Below are positions 1 through 14,600 of a stretch of 64,000 nt of DNA, piece by piece. The translations under genes and the position numbers were made by a program. This DNA is from Anniella stebbinsi (lineage: Eukaryota > Chordata > Lepidosauria > Squamata > Anniellidae), in assembly GCA_029215795.1 (NCBI GenBank), contig JARDYH010000005.1:9580001-9644000 (forward strand), in the 5' to 3' direction. The first letter of the stretch is position 1. Each line of letters begins with the position of its first letter. The notes under the pieces were generated by a model. The model was not told the origin of the DNA, did not search any database, and saw nothing but the letters and a program-made list of their open reading frames with translations.

Positions 1-627
1 TAATGTGTCCCCAAACAGTAGAGGAAGTATTCTCAGGTGCCAGAAAAAAACCTTCTATTATGCCCAACGCGTCTCGGAAAGAACTTTCCTTCCTCAGGAA
101 CTGCTGATCTTTCTCCAAATGTATTGCAAAGGATCTTTCCAATGCTTCTCCTGTCTTAAAATGCTCCAGAAATGTTCTTCTGTTTTGTAAAAGATCTGGA
201 GGGCCACAAGTTGCCTACCCTGGCGTTAGCTGTCTTCTCCCCGCCTCCATCAGCACTTTTTAAAACACTGTTCCAAGAGGAAAAGAAGTTGGATTTGTGA
301 CTGAAACAAGGGCTGGCCAATCGGCACTGTGCGCAACCCTGTTTAGAAAGAAGAGGCTTCGTGATTTGATTGGTGGCCCTTATGTCAGTCTGTGCGGAAT
401 CTAGTTTCTGACAAAAAAACAGAGGAGCAGGTTCACCCCTGAGCCTGGTCTGGAGGGAAAGGCTGTAAATCTCAGTAAATACATTCCACAGCATGCCCAT
501 ACCGTCTCTACTGAAGCTAAGTACACCTGTCTTCATCCTAAAGCTTGCACAGTCTTCGGTCGCCTAGATGTGGCTAAAGGGCCTCCAAACGTTAACTTGC
601 CTGCCTTCCTTTTCCTTGCTCTCTCAG

Positions 628-992
628 GTGCTGCAGTGGATCGAGAACTGGCCAGGTAAAAGGAGATAACAGAGGGGCTGTGACCATTGTGGATACTCCC
701 TTGGTGCGGGGTGGGAGGGCGCTGGCTGCTCCGTGTGCTGCCCTCCTCCTGTGCTCAGCTGGGCTGTGAAGACGTCCTCTGCCCTATTCTGTGGCTGAGG
801 AACCCCGTGGAACTCTGGGGAGGAGTCCCGTTCCACTTCTGGGGGTGGGGGGTCTCTGACGTCTTCCTTCCTCCCTCCCCACACTACACAAACGTTGCTT
901 CCAGGCCACAGTCCCAGCGTGTCCGCCGTTCCCGCCCTCCCTCGTGCTACCATCACAAGCTCTTCGAGGGGGATCTGCAGGCCTTTTTGGAG
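628..992 (+). CDS. ARHGAP4: ARHGAP4 exons joining the upstream region to the RhoGAP domain
   Basis: Two exons. The first (628-655, 28 nt) follows a pyrimidine-rich tract ending CTCTCAG and is followed by GTAAAA. It begins with the last two bases of a codon and reads AAVDRELA. The second (905-992) reads through RRSRPP and CYHHKLFEGDLQAFLE and ends in phase 0 before GTACCG. The segment LFEGDLQAFLE matches the start of the srGAP-type RhoGAP domain, so the second exon is secure. The first is supported mainly by splice signals and phase. Confidence 0.72.
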
Positions 993-3900
993 GTACCGGC
1001 TGCTGCCCTGAGCTTCGCCGCCGCCCCCCCTCCTGCCCCAGCACTTTCTTGCCCTGCTTTCTCACCCTCCGCCTAGTACGAGAACTCTGTGCCTCCTTGG
1101 CCCCGCTTTTGCCTCCAGCCCTTCCCAATCGCAACCGCTGCTTCCTCTGCCTGTAACGCGCTTGCTGACTTTGTCTCTCCTGTCTGTGCTGCCCCAAGGA
1201 GGCGGAGGCTGCAGGCACGGAAGCAGGTACCCGAACTGGGGCAGGGAGCAGGGGTGGGGGAGAGGGCGCCTTGGTGAGTGGAGAGTAGATTAGATCTGCA
1301 ACGTGGAGGGCGGTGGGGCATGGAGGGGATGCTTAGCTTTGGTGATGTAGCTGCGGAATGGACGTTTATGCTCAAATACCCATGTGAGTATTTGTTGTGT
1401 GTGCGCGCATGCATGCGCACACACGCGGGTTTGTGGGAATATAAAGTGTTGTTTTCGCATGACTGCATGCTTTGTGTGTGAGGCTGCATTCCTCTGTGTG
1501 TGCGCCCGCATGTGCGTGAAGCCACCCCCTGCTTGGGTGTTTTTGCAGTTCCCAGTCTCCCTTTTGTTTTTATTTTTGGCTGACTGACTTGTAACAGGGA
1601 GACCCTGGTGTGCTCTCATAGTGATGGATGAACGCATGCGTGCCACAACCACGTGTTACCCTCATGTGCGACGGCCCCTTTCGGTCCGCTGGAGGAGAAC
1701 AGTTGTGATTTCAAGTTTGCACGTGAAAAGTTCCTAAGAAGCCCGCTTTCTCTCTCCAGGTGCATGCCCTGTGCTCTCTTAGAAGCAGGAAGCGATTCTG
1801 GTGCAGTAAGCATCCATGGGTGGCATGCTTTGGACAAAAGTCCAAATTTTGCCATTGCCCCATTGTGCCCCAAACAGATTAAAGCAGGGGTGGGCAGAAG
1901 GTAGAAATCCGGATGTTTTGGACTTCAACTCCCAGCATCCCTGACCCTTGGCCATGCTGCAGAGTGGAATGAGTGCAAAGTCTTATTGGTGGACAGACTA
2001 CAATGAAGCAAGCTTGGGGTGGGTGGGAGTATTTCATGCCCCCACATGCCTTTTTGCTTTTAACGTCGGATTCCCCCCATCCTCCGCTTTTTTTTACCTC
2101 CATAAGGGGAAAGGCCCAGTTCTGAACATGCCGGCAAGCTGCTGTCGCACCTACTTTTGGCCCCCGCTGTGCTTATAAATGTTGGCCTAAACGTTGTTGC
2201 CGGTGTTCGTGTTTGAACAATGGAGAGCTATATACGTCCAGCAAAATGAATCTGGGATTGTGTCCATTCATGTGTGAATGTCGCTATCCATTGAGTGTTG
2301 GACGTTAGCTATAACTGAGGACAGAACTAGACACAGCAAGAGCTATGAAGCTGCTGACTTTTGCAGCTCCCCCCGCCCTTCCTCGTGAGGTCTGGGACAC
2401 AGGGATGCTGACGGCGATCACCTGAGCCAGGCTTCAGTAGCTTGAAAGACCCACACTTCCAACAACTTGCAAGCTCTTAAAACCTCTATAAATTCTTCCC
2501 TGAAGAATTGCCCACCTCTCCGCCAGCCTTCCTTGCCAGCCCCAAACCCCCTGAATATACTCTCCCCTTTTCCTTACTTTCAAACAGCGGCTCCTCCTTG
2601 CCCCGCCCTTGCCCCCCATACCACCTATCATTTCCAGGGTTTGTGCAGATTTCCCCCCCATTGTAAATGGTTGAAATGTCTTTCCTAAAGCTCAGTTATG
2701 GGCAGTGGGAGCTTTAAACTAAACCATGCTGGTATTTTGGCTCCGCCACTTTTGGCTTTGGCCCTGCCTAGCACTCAAATGTGGCCCCTGAGAGCTTCTC
2801 TGAAATGGAGTTTGGCCCTCAAGGCTAAACATGCCCAATTCTTTCAGTCTGTCCTCATAGGGCTTTGTTTCCAGACCCCTGATCAACCTCATTGCCCTCC
2901 TCTGAACCCTCTGCAGCCTGTCTGCATCCTTCTTGAAGTGTGGTGCCCAGAACTGGACACAATACTCAAGATGAGGCCTAGCCAGTGCCGAATAGAAGAG
3001 AACCAGTACCTCACGTGCTTTGGAAGTTATACTTCTATTAATGCAGCCCAAAATAGCATTTGCTTTTTTTGCAGACACATCACACTGTTGGCTCATATTC
3101 AGCTTGTGATCTACAACAATTTCAAGAGCCTTCTTGCTTGTCATATTGCTGAGCCAAGTATCCACCCATCTTGTAACTGTGCATTTGTTTTCTTTTTCCC
3201 AGGTGTAGAACTTGGCATTTATCCTTGTTAAATTTCATTCTGTTGTTTTCAGCCCAGTGCTCCAGCCTATCAAGATCACTTTGGAGTTTGTTTCTGTCTT
3301 CCAGGGTATTAGCGATCCCACCCAATTTTGTGTAGTCTGCAGATTTGATAAGCATTCCCTGCATCTCCTTGTCCAAATCATTAATGAAAAATGTTGAAGA
3401 GCACTGGGGCCCTGCAGCACCCCGCTCATTATCTTCCCCCAGTTTGAGAAAGGGCTACTCCGTTTGCCACCTTTGCTTGAAGATAAGGAAAGGAGGGGGT
3501 GTTTTTATGGGAGTGATGGTAGAGGCAGGGAGGCTTGCAGAGCAGGGCCTCTGAGTCATTTTCCTGAGTCCTCAGAAAGGCTCAGGAAAATGACTGAGGT
3601 CTTATTTTTGTAGGAGGCACTGAAGTCACTTCCATATTCACCTGGGGTGAACTTGGGAGAGCTCTCCCATCCCTGTTGGTATACACTTCTGCATGTGTTT
3701 CCTTGCCCTCACCCACAGTCAATGATGTGAGGCAGGGGTGGATATGGGCCTCAAGCAAACCTGAGGACACCTGGCTAACTTAAGGGGTGCCGGGTAGGCT
3801 TCATAGCCCCTGCAGCTCTGTCCTCGAACTTCTGCTGCCTGAGGGCAGCTACTTCACTCTGCCTAACGGTAGGACTGGCCCTGAGTCCTCCTCATCTGCA

Positions 3901-6847
3901 CACACATGCGGTATTTATACTAAAGCATACAGGGGCAGCCGAGATTTAAGTAGGCTCCTTTGCCTGTTCTTTCTTATGAATAAATAAAATACTGCAGGCT
4001 TCCTATCTGTGAAGATAATTCAATAATTTGTGAGGGTATGGTAAGTCCCCCAGGCCTACCCTTTGGGCTTCCGTTACTTAGAAGTGTGGAAGAATTGGGT
4101 TCACTCTGGCTCCATCTAGCGGAATCGGTAGGCCACAATGCTTTTACTTAGGGTTTGATTTTAACCTGAAAGGAGACGGTTCTTCCTAGTCACTCAGAGG
4201 TGTCCAGATGCTTACAGTTGAAGAGTCTTTGGCAGAGCAGGAGGTGGGCATGTGAATGGGCGGTCAAGCTTGCGCTTGCGTGGCATTTGTTCTTGGCATG
4301 TTTGCAGGAGCATGAGGCTTGCTTATCTAGGAAAAGCCGTGCTTTCTCTAATATCCCTCCCCCTGGCTTATTCATTGTTTTGTGGGTACAGAAAATGGTT
4401 GGAGGAGTAGGGGGGGCAGAGTGACAACCGGGAGGAAGTCTTCTGTTGCCTAGTTTTTCTTTACTATAAGGTTCTGGACAGCACATAGGTGGGACATGAT
4501 CAGGGCTGTGTGTACACTGCTCTAAGAAATAAATACTTTCTGCATTAGGTAAAACTGAATTTTTCAGCTTGTAGAAATCATGAAGGTTAAGGGAAATTAT
4601 GCCCGATTTGAATAATTTATTTTGTAGGAAGTTTTTTTTTTGCGGGGGGGTGGGGTGGGTCTTACTAACAACATAGGGAGAGACAAAGACTTGTTCAAGG
4701 CACTGAAACCCTGCCCCAAACCCCTGGAAAACTGATTGATTGCATTTATATCCTCCCTTTCTCCAAGGGTGGTGTACATGATTCTCCCCCCCCTTTCCTG
4801 CCTTGCATTTTATCCTCACAGCAGGCCCTAAAGGTAGGTTAGGCTGGCATAGCAACTATCTCGTGGCGAAATGGGGATTTGAATCCGGATCTGCCCAACA
4901 CTCTAGCTACTACATCACACACTGACTGGAGAAAGACAGTCGTCTTTTTCCCCCCAGAGACTTGAAGGTGATATGAAAGAGGGATTGCTTCTTGGGATGT
5001 GCGCACTCCTTTTACGTCTGCCTATGGGAACACGTGTTTTTGTAATGTGTTTCAAAAACCTTCAACATCTGACCAGAGGCAACAATGAGAGACAAAAGAA
5101 ATGCCTCTATACACCATGGGCATCATCATCACCATCATCAATAAGGCATTTACTATTTCACTTCATATTTGTTACATAGTCATTTCTGCAACTGCTCTGT
5201 AGATCAGTATTATTCTCCCCACATTGCAGATAGAGGGCTGAGTCTGAGAGCGAGTAACTTGCCTGAAGCCAAGTAACGAATACTTGGCTCAGATGAAATT
5301 TGAATAGGCAACTTGCCTATGACAGCTGGCATTGCTTAGCCGTTAACGCTACAACAGCCAAGCAGAATTTCCAATATAATTAACAACTAAATGCCTTCGC
5401 GACCAAGAGAGCGTTTAAAAGCTGAATGCTGAGAATAGCAGGAAGCTGAATTCTCCACCCAATACGACTTTCCATACTTTTTATGGGCTCCTGTGGGCTG
5501 GCAGCGTACACACAGTCCTGAGGATGCTGTGTGATTGCTGCGCTATGACGGTCTGTTTTCCTTCTCATAACTCCAGAGCTCAGGCCAGGCTGTCCCACTT
5601 GTGGTGGAGAGTTGTATTCGCTTCATCAACCTCCATGGTAAGGCTTGTGCGAACACTCCTCCCTTTCCCTCCCCTCCCCTTTTCAAATGACTTTCCTTTG
5701 GGGTATGGGTAAGGTCCCAGCCTTCAAAGGGTCCTTCAGCTTGTGGCGTAGCTGTGTGTCAATCGGAGAAGTAAAATAGTTCTGTGTCTTCACTGAACAT
5801 GGTGACTGGATGGTCTTGTTTTCTCTGTCTCTCTTCCCTCCAGGGCTCCAGCATGAAGGTATTTTTCGAGTGCCAGGTTCCCAAGCACAGGTAGCAGAGA
5901 TCCGGAATGCCTTTGAGAAAGGTGAATGGGGGCTGGAGTACTTAAAGGGTGTGTGGAGAGGGAGAGAAGCTCAGTCAACACCGGAGTTTGCCAGAAGGAG
6001 GGGAAATGGCGCAGTTTCTACTAGGCCACAAGATAGTGGTCATGCTACTGAGCCGAAATAGCGTTCCCATCCTCCTTGCAGCCTTACCTGCAAGGACTTG
6101 GAAGGGATGTGCCAAGGGAAACCAGTATGTAGCAGAAGCATGTGGTAGGGGTACGAGGTCGGGAAGGGACTTGGGAATATCGCCATAGTTCAACATGTGG
6201 CACATATGCTCCTGAGGATGTGCAGCGTGCCCTTTCTTCATTGCTGAACCACAACCTCCTCCAAACCCTTCTAGAATCAAGAGGATGGCTTTCTCTACAG
6301 GCTGTCTCAGTTATCTCTCCAAAGCATTCGCCCTGCTTGGAAATAATGATGTGGTCCTTGCTTCTATAGCATTCTATTTTATTATTTTTTTAAAAAATGA
6401 ACCTCAAAGGGATATCAAAGCGCATTTAGTGCACAGTTCCCATTTCTTTTATTCTCACAACAGGCCTCTAAGGGACTTTAGGCTGGGAGATTTTGCCTTG
6501 CCAAGGTCACCCGGGAAAGTTCATAGCCGAAGAGGGATTTGGACCACATTCTCCTGGGGGCAAACGTAATTCATCTGCCACTGCACCTTCTGGTTCATAG
6601 ACTCAGCGGCTTCCCTAGCTCTGCTCATATCCTGAAAAGTTAAGAAAGTGAGCTTATATGGGTGGGGAAAGGATGCTAACTGTCATGACCTGCCCCTCTC
6701 TACCAGGCGAAGATCCACTAGCTGATGGCTTCACGCAGCATGACCTGGATTCAGTAGCTGGAGTGCTGAAACTGTATTTTCGGGGGCTGGAGAAACCCCT
6801 CTTTCCTTGTGATATTGTTCCTGAGCTTCTGGCAACAGCCCGTAAGT

Positions 6848-6891
<44 letters not shown>

Positions 6892-8612
6892 ATCTGCGTT
6901 TATTCTTGCCTAATCAGTGATGGCCCCTGTCTATTGTTATTAATATTCTCAGCTGCTGAGACAATGGCATGACGGCTTAAGATGCAATCCTATGCATGTT
7001 AGGCAGAAAAGAAGTCCTGCAACTCCCAGCATGCCCCAGCCCATTGTTTAAACAGAAAAAAACAGAACTTTTGTCTGTTTAAACAATGCGTAGGATTACA
7101 TCCTTAGTAATGGAAACATTTTAGACACCTCTGAAGGATAATGACTTAAAACATATATTGCTTCATGTGCACAGAATACACCAGCCAGCAGAGAGAGGGC
7201 AGACCAGAAATCGGAGGTTCAGCTGTTGATCTTTTTGTACTTAGCAAGATTATGAACTGTAAGACCCAGGTGTGGGGATTTATTTATTTATTTAAAATAT
7301 CATAAACCACTTAACATTCCAAAATGTCTAAGTGGTGTACAAAGTAAAGACAAAGTCAAACACAATAAAACAATATCATTTAAACTCAGTGCAATACAGT
7401 GGCTGGTGATCATACCTAGCTAAAATTATACCTCTGGGAAGGCTTGCGTGAACAGAAACATTTTTAAGGTGCTGCATAAACACAGTATTGTTCTGCCATG
7501 CCTTATATCAATGGGAAGTGCCGCTACACAAAAAGCTGGGCTCCAAGGAGTCACAAGGTGAACATCAGGCACATGGGACACTACCAAAAGGGCTCCTGTA
7601 TATCAGGGGTGGGCAGAAGATAAATCCCCAGATACTTTGGACTTCCATTCCCAGAAGCCCCTGCCAGCATGGCCAATAGTTAGGAATGCTGGGAGCTGAA
7701 GTCGGAAACATCTGGAGAAGTACTTTCTGCCCACTCGTGCTGTCATGGCCACAGTGCGTGGGCCAGAATTTGAGGGGTCAAATGGTCCCGAGTTGTCCAT
7801 TGCTTTAAGCACTAACAACAAAACCTTAAACTGGGACCCAGTAGCAAATAGGCCGCCAGTGCAGTTCCTTCAGCAATGGCGTCACGTGCCGACTACAGAC
7901 TGCACCCACCAACAGCCAGGCCACCTCCTGCTGCACCAACTTCACGTCTGTGCATGTGTGTGTGTGTGTGTGTGTGTATGAGTACCAATGCAATATGCCG
8001 CCCTCGCCACGTCTAATATTCTCAGTAGCTCTCGCCTTTTCCACTGCTTCCCAGAACTGGAATCTTCAGCTGAGCGCATCTCCCACCTCCGAGCTCTCGT
8101 TTCCCAGCTCCCGGCTGCTGTGTTGGTGGTTCTGCGGTACCTCTTTGCCTTCCTCAACCAGTGAGTATCCAGGCGCTGGGTGTGGTCAGTGCGCTTGCCT
8201 TGCAATGTTCCCATCACCATTCCAGGGGGTGCCACTGCCATTCAGCAGGATTTCCATAGGGAGAGTTCTCTGCGGCTAGGAGGAGGGCTCCTCCAACTGC
8301 CGGCCCCACGTGATGTGTTTTCTCCCCCCAGCTTATCGCAGTACAGCGACGAGAACATGATGGATCCCCACAACCTAGCCGTGTGCTTTGGCCCCACCCT
8401 GGTGACGGTCCCTCCAGGCCAAGATGCCGTGTCGGTCCAGCCCCACATCAACGAGGTGGTGAAGTGCCTGATTGTGCATTATGAGGCCATCTTCCCTGGA
8501 ACCAGCCAGCTGCCCGGGCCCCAGTATGAGAAGGTCATGGCACTGGACGAGGAGTACTGGTACGAGGGGCAGAGGTGTGGAAAAGGGTAGACAGTCAGGT
8601 AGCAACAAGGGT

Positions 8613-8648
<36 letters not shown>

Positions 8649-11600
8649 ACACAAATTTACACCTAATACTGTGCCATGTGTAATGCTGACCCAAGGCGGC
8701 TTAACCTCTTGCATCCGGCCAATTTCCATTTCAGTGAAGCTCTCAGGGCCCACATTCCATTGGTGGGCGGGGCCAAAGGCAAAAGGGGCGGGGCAAAAGG
8801 CAAAAGGGGCAGGATCAAAACGACCGCCTCTTGTAGCTTAAATCTCCTGCTGCCAGTAAATAAGATTTAGGAGAGGCATTTCCACTTTTTAGAATGGGAA
8901 GAAAATGCCCCCAAAGCCGGGAAACCACAAAACGTTTGACGGTTAGGGGAAAGGGGTTAGGGCCTGAGCAGGGCAGATTTGGTTCCTGGTCCTGAAGTCC
9001 CCCATCCCTGTGAGGCTTCGCACCCCATCCATTTGAAAGGCCCTCGTAAGGAAACGGTGAGCATCTTTATTTCCCCTCTCCTCTTCAACAGTGACGTGTT
9101 ACCACTGGAGACCACGGCAGAGGAGCCTGAGACAGAGGGGACCCCAGAAACTCCAGCTAGTGAAGATGGTGAGTGGGGGGGGATCAGGTGCTGCCAGGGT
9201 TAACAAGGCTAGTTCAGTTCAAGCTGTTGCATTGGGCTTGGTGAATTTTTTTTATAATATTAATATTTTTATTGTACTTTTACATTTTCATTCAAAGAAA
9301 TACAGACAGGCAATATACTGAAATAAAAATGCATGCACATACTTAAGTAAAGAAATTAAATAATAAAAACAACACCATTAATACCAACACAGATGTATAT
9401 ATATATTTTAAAATTACAACAATATACAATAATTATATTACACAACTCCAGCAAATAGTAGTATGTCTTAGGTGAAAATGTAATTTTATTCCACGGTGTG
9501 TATTTTATTGTATTCAGGGGGCACACTGTCTCCTCCGTAGGGGGACAATAGGGGTCAGGAAGGAATTACGTTCTCCCCTTTTAAGGCTTTTTCCCAACCG
9601 TAGCACACTTTTCCAGGTTTCTGTGTGCGGATACTGTGGCCTGCAATCAGGAAAAATATCTTGCCCCCTGTGGTCTGAGCGTCTAGAGCTGGGGTGTGGG
9701 GAGCGGGGAGGGAGGATTTTCCAACTCGCCTCGAGATTGTGAAACTCTATTGCCCCAGGCAGGCTCATGCTTCCTGCGATTGTTTTAACTAGAGACCCTA
9801 GGATTCAAACATGGGACCTTCAGCATAGATCTGAAGATAGATCTGTCACTGGCTATTTCTTTATTTTATTTCACAAATTTATCTACTGCTTCCCAACCAT
9901 GTGGTGAACACAGCACTAAAATATGACAACAGAATACAGCAATAAAATAATTGTTTCTCCTTTTATCAACGATAAAATGCACATAATGAAACTTAACTGT
10001 CTGAGTCACATCTTAGGGAAAGCCCCTGCTTAAAGAGAGAAGCCTTAAGGAGGCATCTAGAAGATAAAATTATAGCCACCACTTGATGTCAATTTGAAAA
10101 GCATTTTGGAGGGCAGGATCCGCGGCACTCGCTGCTGTATTGCTAGTTCTCATCAGGTGAAGTTCAGGGCCATGCAGCACCGTCAGAAATGCTCCTACCC
10201 AGGATTGCAGTAACTGAGCAAGGACATAAGGGATGGGGCACTCCTTAAGTTGCTTAGGGCTTTCTTTGTTAACAGCCCCAAACCTTAAAGGTGGCCCGGT
10301 AGCTTACTGGCAGCCCGTGCAGGTTTCTTTTAGCAAAGGTGTAACGTGATGTCCAAAAGGAAGCCTCTGTCAGCATTCTGCACCAGCTGCAGCTTCCTGA
10401 AGCCCAAGGGAAGCCTCACAGAGAGCACATCACAGTCATCCAGTCTTGAGATTATCAACGCCTGAACCATTGTGGTGAAGCTTTCTTGGTCCAGGAACGG
10501 CCATAGCTGGTGTGGGAGTCAAATCTGGCAGAAGGCACTCCTAACCACTGAGGCCGCTTGATCTTCCAGTGATGCGGGTGGATCTAGGAATACCCCCCAG
10601 ACTGTGCACGTCTTCCCTTCAGAGGCAGTGCAACCCCATCCAGACCCAGGAACCACCTACCGGCAGTACCTCCGCCTTGCCAGCACGCTAACTCAGTTTA
10701 TTGGCCCTTGTCCAGCCCACCACCGTGTCCAAGCACCGATGCAGAGCCCGCTCAGCCAGAACTGATTTAGACGCGGTGGAGAAATGCAGCTGAGTGGCAT
10801 CCGTGTACTCATGACGCTTTGCTCCAAATCTGCGAATGACCACTTCCAGCGGCTCATAGAGATGTGACACAGCATTGGGGACAAAACAGTGCCCTGTGGC
10901 ACACAAGTGCCAGGCCGCCGAAGCACACTCTCCCAGCACCACTATCCAAAACCAACCCTCTATGTAGGAACAGAACCTCTAAGTGGTACAGTGCCCCTGA
11001 TCCACGTCCCTCAGAGCCGATACAGGGGGATACCGTGGTTGATGGTATCAAAAGCTGTGGAGAGACTGAGTAAGAGGAACAAGGTCCCAAACCCAGACTA
11101 CAATGGCTGGGGATGATGGGGTTGTGTTCCAGCACATCTAGAGGGTTAGGGAAGGGTGGTCTAGATAATTGGTTTCCTCCAATAATGTTTTGGAGTTGTG
11201 GTCCAAGACATCTGGAGGGCACCAAGTTGCCTACCATCTGCTCTAATCCTGAGACTTAGCCACCATTTCCCTGTGGATCTACAGGCAGGTGTTGTCCATT
11301 CTGGGGCATTCTTCCGGACCCAAATTGGGAATGGGACGTGCTAACCCTCTGGTCCTGTACTTTCGTTTCCTCCCAGAGTGCGACTCGCAGTCGGAGGCCG
11401 TGCCCCGCTCTGCTTCCATCGTTCAACACGAGGAGCGGTTTGCGCCACAGCGAATGGCCCAAGTTGGCTGGCGGCGAGGGGGCAGCAACCGAGGACTAGT
11501 GTCTCCCATTGTCTTGTCTGACAGGTGAGTGGCACACCTTGAACGGAGGCTCGGGTGCCCTCTGTTGGGGGAGACAGTGGCAATTAACCCATGCAAAGAG

Positions 11601-14600
11601 AGCACTATAGTCTTCTTCCACGCAAAGTGACTTCCAGACCAAGGATTGTTGTCACCAACAATCAAAAAGCGTTGTGCAGCTATTCCGTCGTTGTTTTTTT
11701 CCCAGGTAAGATAACGGATGGAAGAGGCGGTGGGAAAACATGGGAAGGCTACAAATGGAAGATGATGTTGTCTGCACCCTAAAATTGCATTTTTATTATT
11801 GCACAATAAAAGCCTCATCTGGAAGCACCCTAAAATTGTACAGCTAGGTATATTGAAATAGGCTACAGAGGTAAAAGCATCAAGATAGCTGGTGAAGTCT
11901 TCCAGAAGTCCTCTCCATTGGCAAGTGAAAAGAGAGGTATTGGGGCTAACTACACATGACTTTAAACATATCGCTTGAAATGACATCAGGGTTTTAAAAA
12001 AGAAAAAAGTACCGGGTCCTCCAGTCTGAATCAGAAGTACAGCACAATGGAGGGGTTTTTTTTTAACATGTCCCACCATGCTCTTGAAAAATCCCCCACT
12101 GCACGGCAAATCAAAACAGTAAAAAACATTTTCATTGGCACCAATGGGAGCTTTTTTATATATATACCGTTGCTATTTTCTGTGGGGTGGGGGATTTGGG
12201 GAGGGGGGTTGCAGTGGGGAAGGGGAAGGGATAAATCTCCCCTCGTGAAGTGGTCCTGAACGCTTGGTTATAGTTAAAAAAATGGGGGGGGGGGAACCCT
12301 GATGTTTTCAAGTGACTCATTTAAAGTAATGTGTAGCTATCCCCTTTGGCTATTGATTCTGAAGCATATTAAAGGACACAACATTCAGTAGTCTGCGGTT
12401 GGATTTATTAAGTCAGGTGAGGAGGATCTCCATCCCTTTGGGTGTTGACAGCACCACACCGCTTCACTCTTCTCCCTACGTTTTGGGGAGAGGTTTGCAA
12501 ATAGATGTTTCTGGAAGTCTCTGGTGCCGGCTTTCCTCTGTTACCATGGCCTTTTAGTTTTTATCACTTCCTCGGAGCCATTGCGCTATAAATTATTCTT
12601 CCTAGACAGCATCTTGGCTATTTCAGGCAGTTAATTGGAGCACCTTGTAAAAAGCTGTTCTTGTTTTTTTTTTTGAGGAGAAACAATCTTTCTTTGATGA
12701 GTTGGCTCTTCTGAATTTCTTCTGCTGAAGCCGAAACCAAGGCTCAGGTCTCTGCAAGCAGATTGATAATGGCTGAAGACTGAGGGGCTGCGGTCTATCT
12801 ATGCGGTTTTCTTTGTGTCCCTTGTGGGATGGGGCGTAGTCCAAAATACCTCTATTTTCTATGCAGGAGTTCTCCTGGCCATCCCCACATCACCAAAGAC
12901 AGCATGGAAAGGGCCTTTTTGTAAGATAAATGTCGCAGGCCTCATTCACAGCTGGCCTACAGCTACATCCCTTGCCGAACGACATTGCACTCTTCTTCTT
13001 AAGATTGGGCCTGACTAAGACGCGCGGGGGTTTCTGGGAAGGAATACTTCGTGAGTGTTGAGCTAGGATTTTCACTTCTCACTCAGGTTGGCAGGTTTAT
13101 CTTTTGGGGATCACAGGCTTAAAGTTTGCTCAGATCCCAAAGTGCAGCTCTGAGCTTCTGTGTTTTTAAGGGTCTTTTTGGCCTTGTTCCAGGAAGCGGC
13201 TTTTCACGGGCTGAAGAGCAAGTCCGTGGTCCTGAGTCAGGCCTGGTGTACACATGAAGTAGAGTGAGGCCATTGAATTTTCACGCGGTGGGATGGACTG
13301 TATTACTCCAGGTTGTGGGTGGGGGATGCCATTTTTGGAAGGGAACCCTGCAACTCCCTGCAAGTAGTAAACTAGCACTGCAAAGGGAAAGCCGGGCTAG
13401 AACTTTGACACGGCTCTGTTAGTTTTCTACTTGCAGGGCTCTTTTTATGTAGTGGAGCATTGAAAAATGTGTATTCCTCCTCTGAAAGTAGTATAGCTCA
13501 TTCTATCAATGCAGGGCTTTAGCACACCCTTTCTTGGCCTAGCGCCCTCCAGACATTGTGGACTAGGACTCCTGTGATCCCTGACTATTGGCCATGCTGA
13601 TTGGGCATCAGGGATAGTTAAGGCACTGTCATAGGGTCTTGTACTAAGATTTAATTAGAAGTTGTCTGGAAGGCTCTGGGCCTGTCCGGCCTCTGGAATG
13701 TTAGAACCTATGTGAGTTGATCTGTGTCTGCATTCTCAGAGCAGGGATGGGGGAGTTTCCCTACTCCCACAGCCACCAGCTTGTTTTGGTCTTGGCAGAG
13801 AAGCTGCCTGTGAGAAGTTGATAGAGAAAGGGTCGGGTTTTGCAGAAGGATGACCCAGACTGAAGCGTCATCTTGGTGGGCTGAGCAGCGCCACCCTGTT
13901 TGGACAGGGGCATTGCTAAAAGGCCAAAGCCCCTGTTTGTCAAGTGGTCTGGAAGAGGGCTACGCTTTCCCTCTGCATTCCCAGAAAAAAACAACAACCC
14001 TGTTTGGCTCCATCATCGTCAGGGACCCCCTCTAGAAGGATTCGCTTTTGCGCCTGGCTGCCCGATTATGCGCATATTCGCGGAAGCGCATTTACTCCTA
14101 ATACCTCTGTATGAGAGGCGGCGAAGCGCATTACGGGACGACCAAAACGTGCTTTAAACTTGTTGACATGCAGAGAATCGCATGTTTACACGGCGGTAAG
14201 GCGCTGTAACTGCCGCCGCAAATTAAAACTCGCGGTTTAACGCGCATTCGATAATGCACATAATCGAAAGTTTAAAGCGCCTCAGCCCCCAATTTGCGCT
14301 CCTCTCTTGTAGAGGTAAATTTTTTAATCAGCCTTGAGAGAGCTTTAAACCTCTCTTGTAGAGGCACCCTGAGACTCTGGGGGCACTCTGCACATGCCCC
14401 TTCCTAAGTGGAACTTTGGATTCCTACGAACTTGCCATGGAAAGTACTGTGAGGCTTTTTGTGGATTTGAACTCTCATTTGCTGTGGATTGTGTGTCTTT
14501 GTTTGTCGACAGCTCAGTGTACTGGCAGGCTGGGCTTGATCATCGACTATTGGATGATCCAGCTAGTCTAAAGCCCTCAAAGGTGCTTTAGACTAGCTGG

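Larger units (their letters stand above)
9169..11376. other. ARHGAP4 intron at the expected SH3 position
   Basis: This intron separates the end of the GAP region from the tail, where srGAP genes carry SH3 exons. I see AT-rich DNA (9240-9500), LINE tail sequence (about 9840-10300), an L2/CR1-type fragment on the minus strand (10620-10960) and a hairpin repeat (11090-11240). No reading frame shows SH3 signatures such as an ALYDY-like start or a DWWxG core. Confidence 0.7.

Noticed and set aside
4190..4855. 221-codon open frame on the - strand
   Set aside because: It crosses LINE tail sequence and a poly-T/G run; no recognisable domain.
11423..12109. 228-codon open frame on the - strand
   Set aside because: It overlaps an ARHGAP4 exon antisense and a dispersed repeat; composition is non-coding-like.
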